Assembly: GCA_947628555.1 (NCBI GenBank)
Contig: CANRAI010000031.1
Coordinates: 1-11,272 of the forward strand
DNA: 11,272 nucleotides
Reading direction: 5' to 3'
Source: an uncultured Clostridia bacterium
Lineage (GTDB): Bacteria; Bacillota; Clostridia; Christensenellales; Borkfalkiaceae
Shown here: piece after piece, positions 1 to 7,048 of the stretch
How the letters are laid out: each line of letters begins with the position of its first letter
How positions within the stretch are numbered: position 1 is the first letter of the stretch
Made by a program: the position numbers and the translations under genes
Notes under the pieces: generated by a model
Databases searched by the model: none
What the model was told of the DNA's origin: nothing
What the model saw: the letters and a program-made list of their open reading frames with translations, nothing else

Positions 1-539
1 TTTATGATTTCGAAGCCCGCCATAACCGCGCTTGCGGGGTTTGTGCCGTGCGCGCTGTCGGGAACGATGACTTTCGTTCTCTTGAAGTCTTTTCTCGCCG
101 CATGGTAAGCCGCTATCAAAAGCAGACCCGTATATTCGCCGTGAGCGCCCGCGTTGGGTTGAAGCGTAACCGCGTCCATGCCCGTAATTTCGGCAAGACT
201 GCAACTTAAAGTATCCATAACTTCAAGCGCGCCCTGAACCGTTTTTACGTCTTGCAGCGGGTGAATACGCGTAAAGCCGTCAAGCGCCGCCACCTCTTCG
301 TTGATTTTCGGGTTATACTTCATAGTGCACGAGCCGAGGGGATAGAAACCGTTATCCACGCCGAACGCCCTGCGAGAAAGCGCTGTATAGTGCCTTGAAA
401 AATCAACTTCGCTGACTTCGGGCAATTCGGGCTTTTCCGTCCTCAGATATTTTTTATTTATTTTCGCCGCCTTGACGTCGGGGGTTCTTATGGTTGCGCA
501 CCTTTTGCCCTTTTCGGAAATTTCAAAAATCAGATTCAT
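1..539 (-). CDS. gcvPB: Glycine dehydrogenase (decarboxylating) subunit 2, partial (C-terminal part outside window)
   Basis: This is the PLP-binding half of the P protein of the glycine cleavage system; with GcvPA it decarboxylates glycine and transfers the aminomethyl group to the lipoyl arm of GcvH. The first 179 residues are present without a frameshift. I see the conserved family stretch GFYPLGSCTMKYNP at about residues 64-77 and the glycine-rich DSAHGTNPASA motif near the left edge. The PLP lysine lies further on in the family and is outside the window; with a usual length near 480 residues, a little over a third is seen. The ATG at 539-537 overlaps the gcvPA stop as ATGA, and a strong AGGAGG ribosome binding site sits in the last gcvPA codons, so the two subunits are probably translationally coupled. 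Identification is secure; the state of the missing part is unknown. Confidence 0.96.
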   Translation of the reverse strand, partial: MNLIFEISEKGKRCATIRTPDVKAAKINKKYLRTEKPELPEVSEVDFSRHYTALSRRAFGVDNGFYPLGSCTMKYNPKINEEVAALDGFTRIHPLQDVKTVQGALEVMDTLSCSLAEITGMDAVTLQPNAGAHGEYTGLLLIAAYHAARKDFKRTKVIVPDSAHGTNPASAVMAGFEII

Positions 540-1846
540 TTTACCCTCCTTACGATCTCAACGGCTCTGTCTATATCCGCCTTGGAGAGAGTTTCCGTAG
601 CGCACCAGAGTATTTCGTTTGCGGAAAGCTTCAAACCGCCCAAAATTCCCGCCTTGTCAAGCGCTTTGATAATCTTGTCTGCGGGCTTATCACATTCGGT
701 GACAAATTCATGGAAGAAATCTCCGCGGTATTTAAGTTTAAGCCCCGCGCTTTCAAGCCCTTCGGCAAGATAATGCGCATAAGATACGCAGGCGTTTGCG
801 ACCTCCGCCATGCCTTCCGGACCCATAGCCGACATATACATGGAGGCAACCAGCGCGCAATAAGCCTGGTTGGAGCAGATATTGGAAAACGCCTTTTCGC
901 GGCGGATATGCTGTTCGCGCGCCTGTAAAGTAAGAACGTACGCGCGGTTTCCGTCGTGGTCGGTGGTTTCACCGACGATTCTTCCCGGCATCTTGCGCAT
1001 TTCCTTTGTCGTGCACGCCATAAAGCCTACATACGGACCGCCGAAAGACATCGGAAGCCCGAGGGGCTGCGCGTCGCCCACGGCTATGTCCGCGCCACAT
1101 TCGGCGGGGGATTTCAAAAGCGCGAGCGCTATGGGATTGCAGCCCATAACGAATTTAGCGCCCGCCTCGTGAGCCGCCTTGCCTATTTCCTCCGCGTCCT
1201 CGATAAGCCCGAAGTAGTTGGGCTGTTCGATATAGACGCAGGCGGAAATATCGTTCAACTCCTTTTTGAGCGAAACTATATCGCTTACGCCTTTAACGGC
1301 GTCGATAACCTTTACGGTAATGCCGCGGCGGTGCGCGTATGTGTTGAGAACTTTAAGCGTATCGGGGCGGATATTATTGAAAGTGACAAATGTTTTGCGG
1401 TTTTTTTCGCAACACATAAGCATGGCTTCCGCAGCTGCGTTTGCGCCGTTATATACGGAAGCATTGCTTACGTCCATACCCGTAAGATTGCAAATCATGC
1501 TTTGATATTCGAAAATCGCCTGCAAAATACCCTGGCTCATCTCCGCCTGGTAGGGCGTGTAAGCCGTTATAAATTCGGAACGGGAAGAAAGATTTTTAAC
1601 CATAGAGGGTATATAATGGTCATAGCTTCCCGCGCCGCGGAGAATTACGTCATACACCTTGTTCTTTTTGGACAAGGCAGTCATTATCTCCATAGTTTCC
1701 TGCTGACTCTTCCCCTCGGGCAGATTCAGCTTTTTAAGCTTCATATCGGCGGGAATATCCTCGAAAAGCTCTTCTATCGACTTAACGCCGATTTTATCGA
1801 GCATTTCCCTTGTCTCCCGCTCGGTGGTTGACAGATAATCCGACAT
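536..1846 (-). CDS. gcvPA: Glycine dehydrogenase (decarboxylating) subunit 1
   Basis: This is the N-terminal-type subunit of the heteromeric P protein, which pairs with GcvPB. The 436-residue length fits the family (about 440-450). Conserved stretches include GAGSYDHYIPSMV at residues 71-83, the segment ITAYTPYQAEMSQGILQ at 93-109, and NASVYNGANAAAEA at 128-141. The C-terminus ends with the usual ANEILWCATET region. The ATG at 1846-1844 lies 3 nt after the gcvH stop, with AAGGG within the last gcvH codons as ribosome binding site. The split P protein is the arrangement seen in Bacillota, Thermotoga and archaea, in contrast to the single long GcvP of Proteobacteria. Cytoplasmic; no signal peptide or membrane segment. 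Confidence 0.97.
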   Translation of the reverse strand: MSDYLSTTERETREMLDKIGVKSIEELFEDIPADMKLKKLNLPEGKSQQETMEIMTALSKKNKVYDVILRGAGSYDHYIPSMVKNLSSRSEFITAYTPYQAEMSQGILQAIFEYQSMICNLTGMDVSNASVYNGANAAAEAMLMCCEKNRKTFVTFNNIRPDTLKVLNTYAHRRGITVKVIDAVKGVSDIVSLKKELNDISACVYIEQPNYFGLIEDAEEIGKAAHEAGAKFVMGCNPIALALLKSPAECGADIAVGDAQPLGLPMSFGGPYVGFMACTTKEMRKMPGRIVGETTDHDGNRAYVLTLQAREQHIRREKAFSNICSNQAYCALVASMYMSAMGPEGMAEVANACVSYAHYLAEGLESAGLKLKYRGDFFHEFVTECDKPADKIIKALDKAGILGGLKLSANEILWCATETLSKADIDRAVEIVRRVK

Positions 1847-1849
1847 ATC

Positions 1850-2209
1850 TTAACCCTTTATGAAATCCTTGTAAGCGGCTTCGTCCATAAGGTCTGCGGG
1901 AACTTCGGTAACCTCAATCTCGCAAATCCACGCGCCCATTGCGTCTTGATTGATAAGTTCGGGCGAGCTTTCAAGCTCTTCGTTTACCTTGATTACCTTG
2001 CCGGAAACGGGAGCGTACAGGTCGGAAACCGCCTTTACGGATTCTACGTCGCAGAGCACGTCGCCCGCCTTTACTTCCGCGCCGACTTCGGGCAGATTGA
2101 TGAATACGAGGTCGCCCAGCTCTTTCTGAGCGTGGTCGGAAATACCGATTTTAGCGGTCTTGCCTTCGATTGCGGCCCATTCGTGGGACTCTCTGAATAA
2201 AATTTTCAT
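1850..2209 (-). CDS. gcvH: Glycine cleavage system H protein (lipoyl carrier)
   Basis: GcvH carries the lipoyl arm that shuttles the aminomethyl group between P, T and L proteins. The sequence shows the HEW motif near the N-terminus, GISDHAQKELGDLVFINLPEVG, and the lipoylation motif ESVKAVSD, in which the lysine is residue 59 from the start chosen here. The C-terminal part (WICEIEV) is typical. I place the start at the ATG 2209-2207, 119 aa: GGAGG lies 9 nt upstream. A TTG two codons earlier (2215-2213) keeps the frame but is only 3 nt from the GGAGG, too close to be likely. The partner enzyme that would lipoylate it, LplA, is encoded in the same operon. A 39-nt A/T-rich gap separates it from gcvT. 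Confidence 0.97.
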   Translation of the reverse strand: MKILFRESHEWAAIEGKTAKIGISDHAQKELGDLVFINLPEVGAEVKAGDVLCDVESVKAVSDLYAPVSGKVIKVNEELESSPELINQDAMGAWICEIEVTEVPADLMDEAAYKDFIKG

Positions 2210-2248
2210 TTTCAAATTCCTCCAAAATTGATATATGTATTTTAAAAT

Positions 2249-3325
2249 TTAAGATTTTTTATAGAAAGGAAGGTCAACGATTTGAAGTTTCAACCTTCTA
2301 CCGCGGACGTCCGCTTCAAGGGGCTTATCGATAAATTCCTTCTTTATGCGGAGCATTGCTATGGGATAGCCGAGAAGGGGCGCGTGAGTGCCCGACGTTA
2401 CGGTGCCGACAAGCTCATTTTCGCAGTAAACGTCGGTATGTTCCCTTGCGATTCCCCTATCGACGACCTTAGCGCCCACCCTGACGTATTCGGGGGTATG
2501 CGCTTCAAGCGCCTTCTTGCCTATGAAGTCCTCCTTGCCCATCTTAATGGCAAAGCCCAGCCCGACTTCGTTCACGGGGATATCCTCGCCCAGCTCATGC
2601 CCGTACAAAGGCATAGCCGCTTCGAGGCGGAGAGTGTCGCGCGCGCCCAGACCGCAGGGAAGAATACCCTCCTCCTTGCCTTCTTTAAGGAGCAGCTCGA
2701 AAAGTTTGGGAGCGTCCGCGTTGCCGCAGTAAAGTTCGAATCCGCTTTCGCCCGTGTAACCCGTGCGGGAAACAAGGCATTTCATTCCATTGACTTTTGC
2801 TTCCTTTGTGAAAGAATAATATTTTTTGGGGATAAATTCCTCCGCCAAAACCTTTTTCAAAACCGTTTCGGCAAGAGGACCTTGCAGGGCAAGCTGGGAA
2901 ACTTTGTCTGAAATATTTTCGAACTTAACGTCCTTGGGCAAATGCGAAGAAATCCACGCCGCGTCCTTATCGGCATTGCTTGCGTTCACGACTATAAGGA
3001 AACATTCGCCGTTTACGCGGTAGATAAGTATATCGTCCACCGCGCCGCCGCGCTCGTTGGGCAGCAGGGAATATCTCACCTGTCCGTCGTACATTCCCCT
3101 GATGTCGTTGGTTACTATGCGGTTAAGCGCTTCTTCGGCGTTTTTACCGCTTACCACTACCTCGCCCATATGGGACACGTCGAAAAGTCCGACCTTTTTG
3201 CGTACCGTCATATGTTCGGTAATGACGCCCGCTTCATACTGGACGGGAAGTTCGTATCCCGCAAATTCGACTATCTTGCCGCCGTGCGCGACGTGATTGT
3301 CATAAAGTGCCGTTCTTTTTGCCAT
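2249..3325 (-). CDS. gcvT: Aminomethyltransferase (glycine cleavage T protein)
   Basis: GcvT releases ammonia from the aminomethyl-lipoyl GcvH and transfers the methylene group to tetrahydrofolate, giving 5,10-methylene-THF. At 358 residues it has normal length. I see VGLFDVSHMGE at residues 45-55, the GGAVDDILIY segment with adjacent Asp97/Asp98 (the family's catalytic aspartate region), SRTGYTGESGFELY near 186-199, and CGLGARDTLRLEAAMPLYGH. The C-terminal OFTase-like domain (residues about 280-358) is complete. ATG at 3325-3323 has GGAGGT 9 nt upstream. The gap of 44 nt to lpdA contains two TATAAT-like hexamers but no riboswitch. GcvT uses folate, whose synthesis genes sit at the other end of the window. 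Confidence 0.97.
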   Translation of the reverse strand: MAKRTALYDNHVAHGGKIVEFAGYELPVQYEAGVITEHMTVRKKVGLFDVSHMGEVVVSGKNAEEALNRIVTNDIRGMYDGQVRYSLLPNERGGAVDDILIYRVNGECFLIVVNASNADKDAAWISSHLPKDVKFENISDKVSQLALQGPLAETVLKKVLAEEFIPKKYYSFTKEAKVNGMKCLVSRTGYTGESGFELYCGNADAPKLFELLLKEGKEEGILPCGLGARDTLRLEAAMPLYGHELGEDIPVNEVGLGFAIKMGKEDFIGKKALEAHTPEYVRVGAKVVDRGIAREHTDVYCENELVGTVTSGTHAPLLGYPIAMLRIKKEFIDKPLEADVRGRRLKLQIVDLPFYKKS

Positions 3326-3369
3326 TTTGAAATGACCTCCTGTATTATAAGAAAATTATAATTTTTTAT

Positions 3370-4734
3370 TTACCTTCTGGGCGCCATGTGGGTTGCAAGA
3401 CCTTCTATGTCGCCGTAAGCTTCGTCAATGCTTTCCATAACCGTGGGATGCGGGTGGATGACCGAAGCGACCTCGTGTATGGTCAAGCCGAGCGAAATCG
3501 CCAAAGCAAGTTCGCCAACCATATCGGTGGCGCGCACGCAGAACAATTCGGCGCCCACGACATAGTCGTTTTCATCCGCCACGACCTTAACAAAGCCGCG
3601 GGCTACGCCCTCTATCTGCGACTTGCCGTTGGCTGCCATAAGGAATTTGCCCACTTTGGCGTTGGGAACTTCCGATTCCTTCTTACCGACGAAAGCGATT
3701 TCGGGCTGGGTATAAATGCAGGAGGGAACTATGCTGATGTCCATGGAATGGGGTCTGTTCAGCATACTTTCCACTGCGGTTATGGCGGTTGCGGAAGCGT
3801 AATGCGCCAGCTGTATCCGCCCTATTGCGTCGCCGCAGGCGTAAATTTTGGCTACGCCCGTGTACATATTTTCATCTACTTCTATGCGCTTGCCCGCAGG
3901 TATTCCCACGTTTTCAAGCCCCAGCCCCGTAATATTCGCCATTCTGCCGATAGAAGTTATTACGTTGTCGAACTTCTGTTCGAAATCGCCCTTTTCGGTC
4001 GTATATTTTACTGTATGGTCGGGGAGAATTTCCTTTACCTTCGCGCCCGTGATTATCTTAATCCCTTTCTTCTTCAAAATTGCGGCAAGCTGGGTGCTGG
4101 TCTCCTTATTGGTCATGGGGATTATGCGGTCCATGGGCTCGATAAGCGTAACGCTTCTGCCGACGTTAGTAAGATAGTCGGTAAATTCCACGCCTATTAC
4201 TCCCGCGCCTATTACCGCTATATTCTGGCCCTCCACGCGTTCCGCCAGAACGTTATCCGAATTGAGAGCGTATTGCATACCCTCTATGGGACGCCTTGCG
4301 GGGTCCGAACCTATGGGCAAAGAGCCCGTGGCAATGAGAATATACTCCGCTTCGAGTTCTTCTTCGCCCGCTTTAACGGTATGCTCGCCCGTGATTACGC
4401 CGTGCGTTTCGTAAAGGTCGATTTTATTCGACTTTACAAGCGTCCTTACGCCGTTGCGCAGATTCTGTACTATGGCGTCTTTGCGGCGGTAAATCGCCTC
4501 TTCGTCGAGGGTGACGTTTTCGGCTTTAACGCCCAATTCCTCCCAGCCCTCGCGCGAGGCGTACAGCTCTCCGCTGTGCAAAAGCGCTTTCGTGGGGATA
4601 CAGCCTCTGTTAAGGCAAGTGCCGCCCAAATCGCGCTCCTCAACCAAAGCCGTTTTCATCCCAAGTTTAGCCGCCCTTATAGCGCCGGTATATCCGCCCG
4701 GGCCGCCGCCGATTACAACCAAATCGTATTTCAT
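3370..4734 (-). CDS. lpdA: Dihydrolipoyl dehydrogenase (glycine cleavage L protein)
   Basis: This FAD enzyme reoxidises the dihydrolipoyl arm of GcvH with NAD+. All signature elements are visible over 454 residues: the FAD-binding GGGPGG at 9-14, the redox-active disulfide GGTCLNRGC with Cys40 and Cys45, ATGS at 135-138, the NAD-binding GAGVIGVE at 176-183, the second FAD contact GD at 301-302, and the C-terminal HPHPT at 427-431 followed by Glu434, which corresponds to the family's catalytic His-Glu pair (His429, Glu434). The ATG overlaps the lplA stop as ATGA, with GGGAG 10 nt upstream. Because it is within the gcv operon and no 2-oxoacid dehydrogenase E1/E2 genes are in view, its main partner is inferred to be GcvH; it could also serve other lipoyl complexes elsewhere. 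Confidence 0.96.
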   Translation of the reverse strand: MKYDLVVIGGGPGGYTGAIRAAKLGMKTALVEERDLGGTCLNRGCIPTKALLHSGELYASREGWEELGVKAENVTLDEEAIYRRKDAIVQNLRNGVRTLVKSNKIDLYETHGVITGEHTVKAGEEELEAEYILIATGSLPIGSDPARRPIEGMQYALNSDNVLAERVEGQNIAVIGAGVIGVEFTDYLTNVGRSVTLIEPMDRIIPMTNKETSTQLAAILKKKGIKIITGAKVKEILPDHTVKYTTEKGDFEQKFDNVITSIGRMANITGLGLENVGIPAGKRIEVDENMYTGVAKIYACGDAIGRIQLAHYASATAITAVESMLNRPHSMDISIVPSCIYTQPEIAFVGKKESEVPNAKVGKFLMAANGKSQIEGVARGFVKVVADENDYVVGAELFCVRATDMVGELALAISLGLTIHEVASVIHPHPTVMESIDEAYGDIEGLATHMAPRR

Positions 4735-5687
4735 CGTTTTAAAGCTCCCATTGTTTCGATAATATCTTTTATTCGGGGGTCGATAGTCTTTGTGACGTCC
4801 GCTCCCGTCAATAACCTTTCCTTTAATTCCACCGCCTCTGTGTCGAGCGCGTCCGAATAAATTTTAGCCCGTTCTATGACGTCGCCGTTGAAATCCAGCC
4901 GCACGTCCGCAACTCCCCATTCGTACCTGTATTCGAATTCCACGCCGTATCTGACGTCGTCTCCGCGCACGTAAACGGGGTCTGCAAATTCCGCAGTAAG
5001 CCTTTGTATTTCAGCCTCGGGCAAATCCCCCTCTTTAAGATATTCGCGCGAAGCGTGGGGATATCTGCTTTCAAGCGCGGAAATAAGCGCGTCCGCAACT
5101 TGTTCCGATGTTATGTCCGCCCTGTAATCGCGCAGATTGCCCACGCGGCTTTTTACGCTTTTCACGCCCTTTGCGTTCAGCTTCACGCGGCTGACGTTTA
5201 AATATTTTTCGATTGCGGAATAATCCGAGTTTATCAAAACCGTGCCGTGGTGCAGGCAGGCGGTTTCGCTTTTATAGAACGCATTGCCCGAAAATTTTTT
5301 ACCGCCGATTACCACGTCGTTTCTGCCGTTTAAACGCGCTTCGAACCCCAATGCGCGCATAGCGCCCGTAATAACGGAAAACTGGTTTGCTATGTCGAAA
5401 TCCGTGCGGTCGGATATAAAAGTAAAATTGAGATTGCCCTTGTCGTGATAGACCGCGCCGCCGCCCGTAAACCTGCGGGCTACGTATCCTCCGTCCGCCG
5501 TAAGCGCGGAAAGCCTACATTCGGTGTAGGCGTTCTGGTTTTTACCTATGAAAACCGTCTTGTCGTTCGCCCAAAGATAGAGGGTCATCTCCCCCTTTTT
5601 GCAGCCGCCGAGAAGGTACTTTTCAATAGCCTGGTTACGGTAGGGATACAGCCCTTGCGCACGGATTATTTTAAGTTTGTTTATCAT
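4731..5687 (-). CDS. lplA: Lipoate-protein ligase
   Basis: The enzyme activates lipoate with ATP to lipoyl-AMP and transfers it to a lysine of an acceptor, here most likely GcvH. Over 318 residues the biotin/lipoate ligase fold motifs are clear: RRFTGGGAVYHDKGNLNFTF at 71-90, GRNDVVIGGKKFSGNA at 121-136, HHGTVL at 146-151, and KSVKSRVGNL at 176-185. A C-terminal accessory domain (about 245-318) is present, as in single-chain LplA/LplJ. It is the first gene of the gcv operon, about 45 nt after a predicted transcription start. The ATG at 5687-5685 has only a purine-rich AAAAAG close upstream, a weak ribosome binding site compared with its neighbours. No lipA or lipB is nearby, so salvage of free lipoate is the inferred source. 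Confidence 0.94.
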   Translation of the reverse strand: MINKLKIIRAQGLYPYRNQAIEKYLLGGCKKGEMTLYLWANDKTVFIGKNQNAYTECRLSALTADGGYVARRFTGGGAVYHDKGNLNFTFISDRTDFDIANQFSVITGAMRALGFEARLNGRNDVVIGGKKFSGNAFYKSETACLHHGTVLINSDYSAIEKYLNVSRVKLNAKGVKSVKSRVGNLRDYRADITSEQVADALISALESRYPHASREYLKEGDLPEAEIQRLTAEFADPVYVRGDDVRYGVEFEYRYEWGVADVRLDFNGDVIERAKIYSDALDTEAVELKERLLTGADVTKTIDPRIKDIIETMGALKR

Positions 5688-5738
5688 ATCTTTTTATGCT
5701 TGCGTTTAAAGCCCGCCGTTTCCTTATACGGCTAAGAT

Positions 5739-5768
5739 ATTATATCACGAAAGCGGAAAAAATGTAAA
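5739..5768 (-). promoter_or_regulatory. Predicted sigma-A promoter of the lplA-gcv operon
   Basis: On the minus strand there is a -35 TTTACA (5768-5763), an 18-nt spacer and a perfect -10 TATAAT (5744-5739). The spacer ends in TGA, which gives an extended -10 (TGnTATAAT). Transcription would start near 5732 and leave a leader of about 45 nt before the lplA ATG. That leader is too short for a glycine riboswitch. Confidence 0.75.
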
Positions 5769-5778
5769 GAATTTTATC

Positions 5779-5800
5779 AAAGATTGCATTGAAAATCTTT
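5779..5800. repeat. Inverted repeat just upstream of the lplA promoter; possible operator
   Basis: The arms AAAGATT (5779-5785) and AATCTTT (5794-5800) are perfect inverted complements separated by 8 nt. The element starts about 10 bp upstream of the -35 hexamer, a position typical for an activator site, though it could equally be a chance A/T-rich repeat. No regulator gene is adjacent. Confidence 0.35.
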
Positions 5801-5891
5801 CGCGCCTGCGCGCGCCGGGAAAACCGTAACAAAAGCGCGTAAATACTCCTTTTACGGAAACGTTGGTAAATCAGAAGCGGCATTTCAAACG

Positions 5892-5933
5892 CGCGCCTTA
5901 TTCGCCCGCTAACCGCCGTTCGGCGGTGGCGCG
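5892..5933. repeat. GC-rich nested hairpin of unknown role
   Basis: The outer arms CGCGCC (5892-5897) and GGCGCG (5928-5933) enclose an inner stem ACCGCC (5912-5917) with GGCGGT (5922-5927) and loop GTTC. Inner and outer stems stack directly on the 3' side of the plus strand and are separated by a 14-nt bulge on the other side. No T-tract follows on either strand, so it is not an intrinsic terminator. Confidence 0.45.
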
Positions 5934-5985
5934 AAAATAAAGTAAAAACAAAGAAGCCGCCCGCGGGAAAAATCCCGCGGGCGGC
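5934..5985 (-). terminator. Intrinsic terminator after the mreB-like gene
   Basis: A perfect 13-bp stem is formed by 5956-5968 and 5973-5985 (GCCGCCCGCGGGA and its complement) with a 4-nt loop. On the minus strand it is followed by a T-rich tail, TTCTTTGTTTTTACTTTATT. It lies about 50 nt after the mreB-like stop codon and ends the ppx-maf-mreB unit. On the plus strand no T-tract follows. Confidence 0.9.
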
Positions 5986-6034
5986 AATACTCAAAGGAGA
6001 AAAATTAAGAAAACCATGCTTTGTAAAAATCGCT

Positions 6035-7048
6035 TCATTCCGTAGCGAGCCCGTTTAATAGGTTGTCGTCGGCAAGAATAGCCCCGCCCCCGATAACCAC
6101 CGCGAGCTGCGGTTCTTCGGGCACAATCACCGGGATATTCAGCTTTTCCTCTATGTATTCGGGCAAGCCGTCCAGCTTGATAAGTCCGCCCGTAAGATAA
6201 ATTCCGCCCCGCATTACCGCAGAGGAAACGTCGGGCGGCAGTTTTGCCAGGGCAAGCTGCACATATTCCAGAATCTTATCCACGTACGCCGTTATTATGG
6301 GGTAAATCCTCTCCGAATTTACGCTAAGGGAAGCGGGCGCGCCCGTAGTGGCGTTTCTGCCGTCGATGACGGACATCTTATTGTCGTCGTGCAAAAGGCT
6401 GCCCACGGTATTTTTCAGGCGTTCGGCGGTAAGCGCGCCTATCTTGAAGTCGGAATTCAGTGAAAGTTCTTCGATTAGGTGCTTATCTATGTTCCCGCCC
6501 CCGAGGTTGACGTTCAGACCCGAAATAATTCCGTCGCGCGAAAACGCAGCGATATTCGTAATTGAATAACCTATATCGAGGGAGAATTTGGGAGTGCTTT
6601 CGCTTATCGAAGCGTTGTGCCCGAGCACCGCGGCAAAAGGCACGATGGTGAAATAAACCGTTTCAAAGCCACATTCCTGCGCTATCTGCCTGTATTTGTC
6701 CTTGACGTTTTCCGTCACGCCGCAGGGCACGATAAAGATAAGTTCCGCACGTTTAGCAACGCGGGGAGTGACTTCCACCTTTTCGAGGAAGTAGGAAAGC
6801 AGATAACTTGCAAGGTTGGGGTGGATTATATCGCCTTCGAAAACGGGGTTGACGATAATAGTGTTCTGCGCCGCCCTGCCCGAAAGGGCGCGCGCCTTAT
6901 CGCCGCACGCCTTGACCGCGTACTTCTTCTTACCTGCGGAATACATTTCCTCGACCGCCATACATGTGGCTTCGGTCAAAACAACGCCGCAGCCCGGCAT
7001 ATATATTTTGGTTACGCCCGAGCCCAAATCGACGGCAATTCTCTTCAT
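6035..7048 (-). CDS. Divergent MreB-like actin-family protein
   Basis: The 337 residues align with MreB/Mbl along their whole length: VDLGSGVTKIY at 6-16 (phosphate-1 region), NPVFEGDIIHPNLAS at 67-81, IFIVPCGVTENVK at 104-116, VPFAAVLG at 136-143, IGALTAERLKNTVGSL at 203-218, DGRNATTGAP at 229-238, and the adenosine-region motif GGIYLTGGLIKLDGL at 281-295. MreB proteins assemble ATP-dependent filaments that guide cell-wall synthesis. Several core positions depart from the family: the phosphate-2 loop reads SLDIGYSITN (156-165) where MreB has DIGGGTTE, and the GGD-x-MD motif reads GGGNID. The protein may therefore bind or hydrolyse ATP poorly, which is inference. The ATG overlaps the maf stop as ATGA. 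No mreC or mreD follows; a terminator does. I leave the symbol empty because it may be a paralogue and not the main MreB. Confidence 0.85.
   Translation of the reverse strand: MKRIAVDLGSGVTKIYMPGCGVVLTEATCMAVEEMYSAGKKKYAVKACGDKARALSGRAAQNTIIVNPVFEGDIIHPNLASYLLSYFLEKVEVTPRVAKRAELIFIVPCGVTENVKDKYRQIAQECGFETVYFTIVPFAAVLGHNASISESTPKFSLDIGYSITNIAAFSRDGIISGLNVNLGGGNIDKHLIEELSLNSDFKIGALTAERLKNTVGSLLHDDNKMSVIDGRNATTGAPASLSVNSERIYPIITAYVDKILEYVQLALAKLPPDVSSAVMRGGIYLTGGLIKLDGLPEYIEEKLNIPVIVPEEPQLAVVIGGGAILADDNLLNGLATE

Larger units (their letters stand above)
5769..5955. other. Non-coding stretch between the mreB-like terminator and the lplA promoter, rich in inverted repeats
   Basis: This stretch holds no convincing gene. 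It contains the inverted repeat 5779-5800, a short hairpin CGTAAA/TTTACG (5838-5843 with 5851-5856), an alternative pairing CCGTAA/TTACGG (5824-5829 with 5852-5857), and a GC-rich nested hairpin at 5892-5933. An open frame of 84 codons on the minus strand runs through it but begins inside the terminator hairpin, lacks a ribosome binding site and has no recognisable product. It may be only spacer, or may encode a small RNA; nothing in the sequence decides this. Confidence 0.4.

Noticed and set aside
2210..2215. TTG start for gcvH two codons upstream
   Set aside because: Only 3 nt from GGAGG; the ATG at 2209 has normal 9-nt spacing.
3388..4860. A 490-codon open frame on the plus strand opposite lpdA and lplA
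   Set aside because: It is antisense to two genes with full motif sets, resembles no protein, and arises from the codon bias of the minus-strand genes.
5912..5927. ACCGCC/GGCGGT hairpin as a second terminator
   Set aside because: No T-tract follows it on either strand; kept only as an unexplained inverted repeat.
5740..5994. An 84-codon open frame on the minus strand before lplA
   Set aside because: It begins within the terminator hairpin, runs through the lplA promoter, has no ribosome binding site and no recognisable family.
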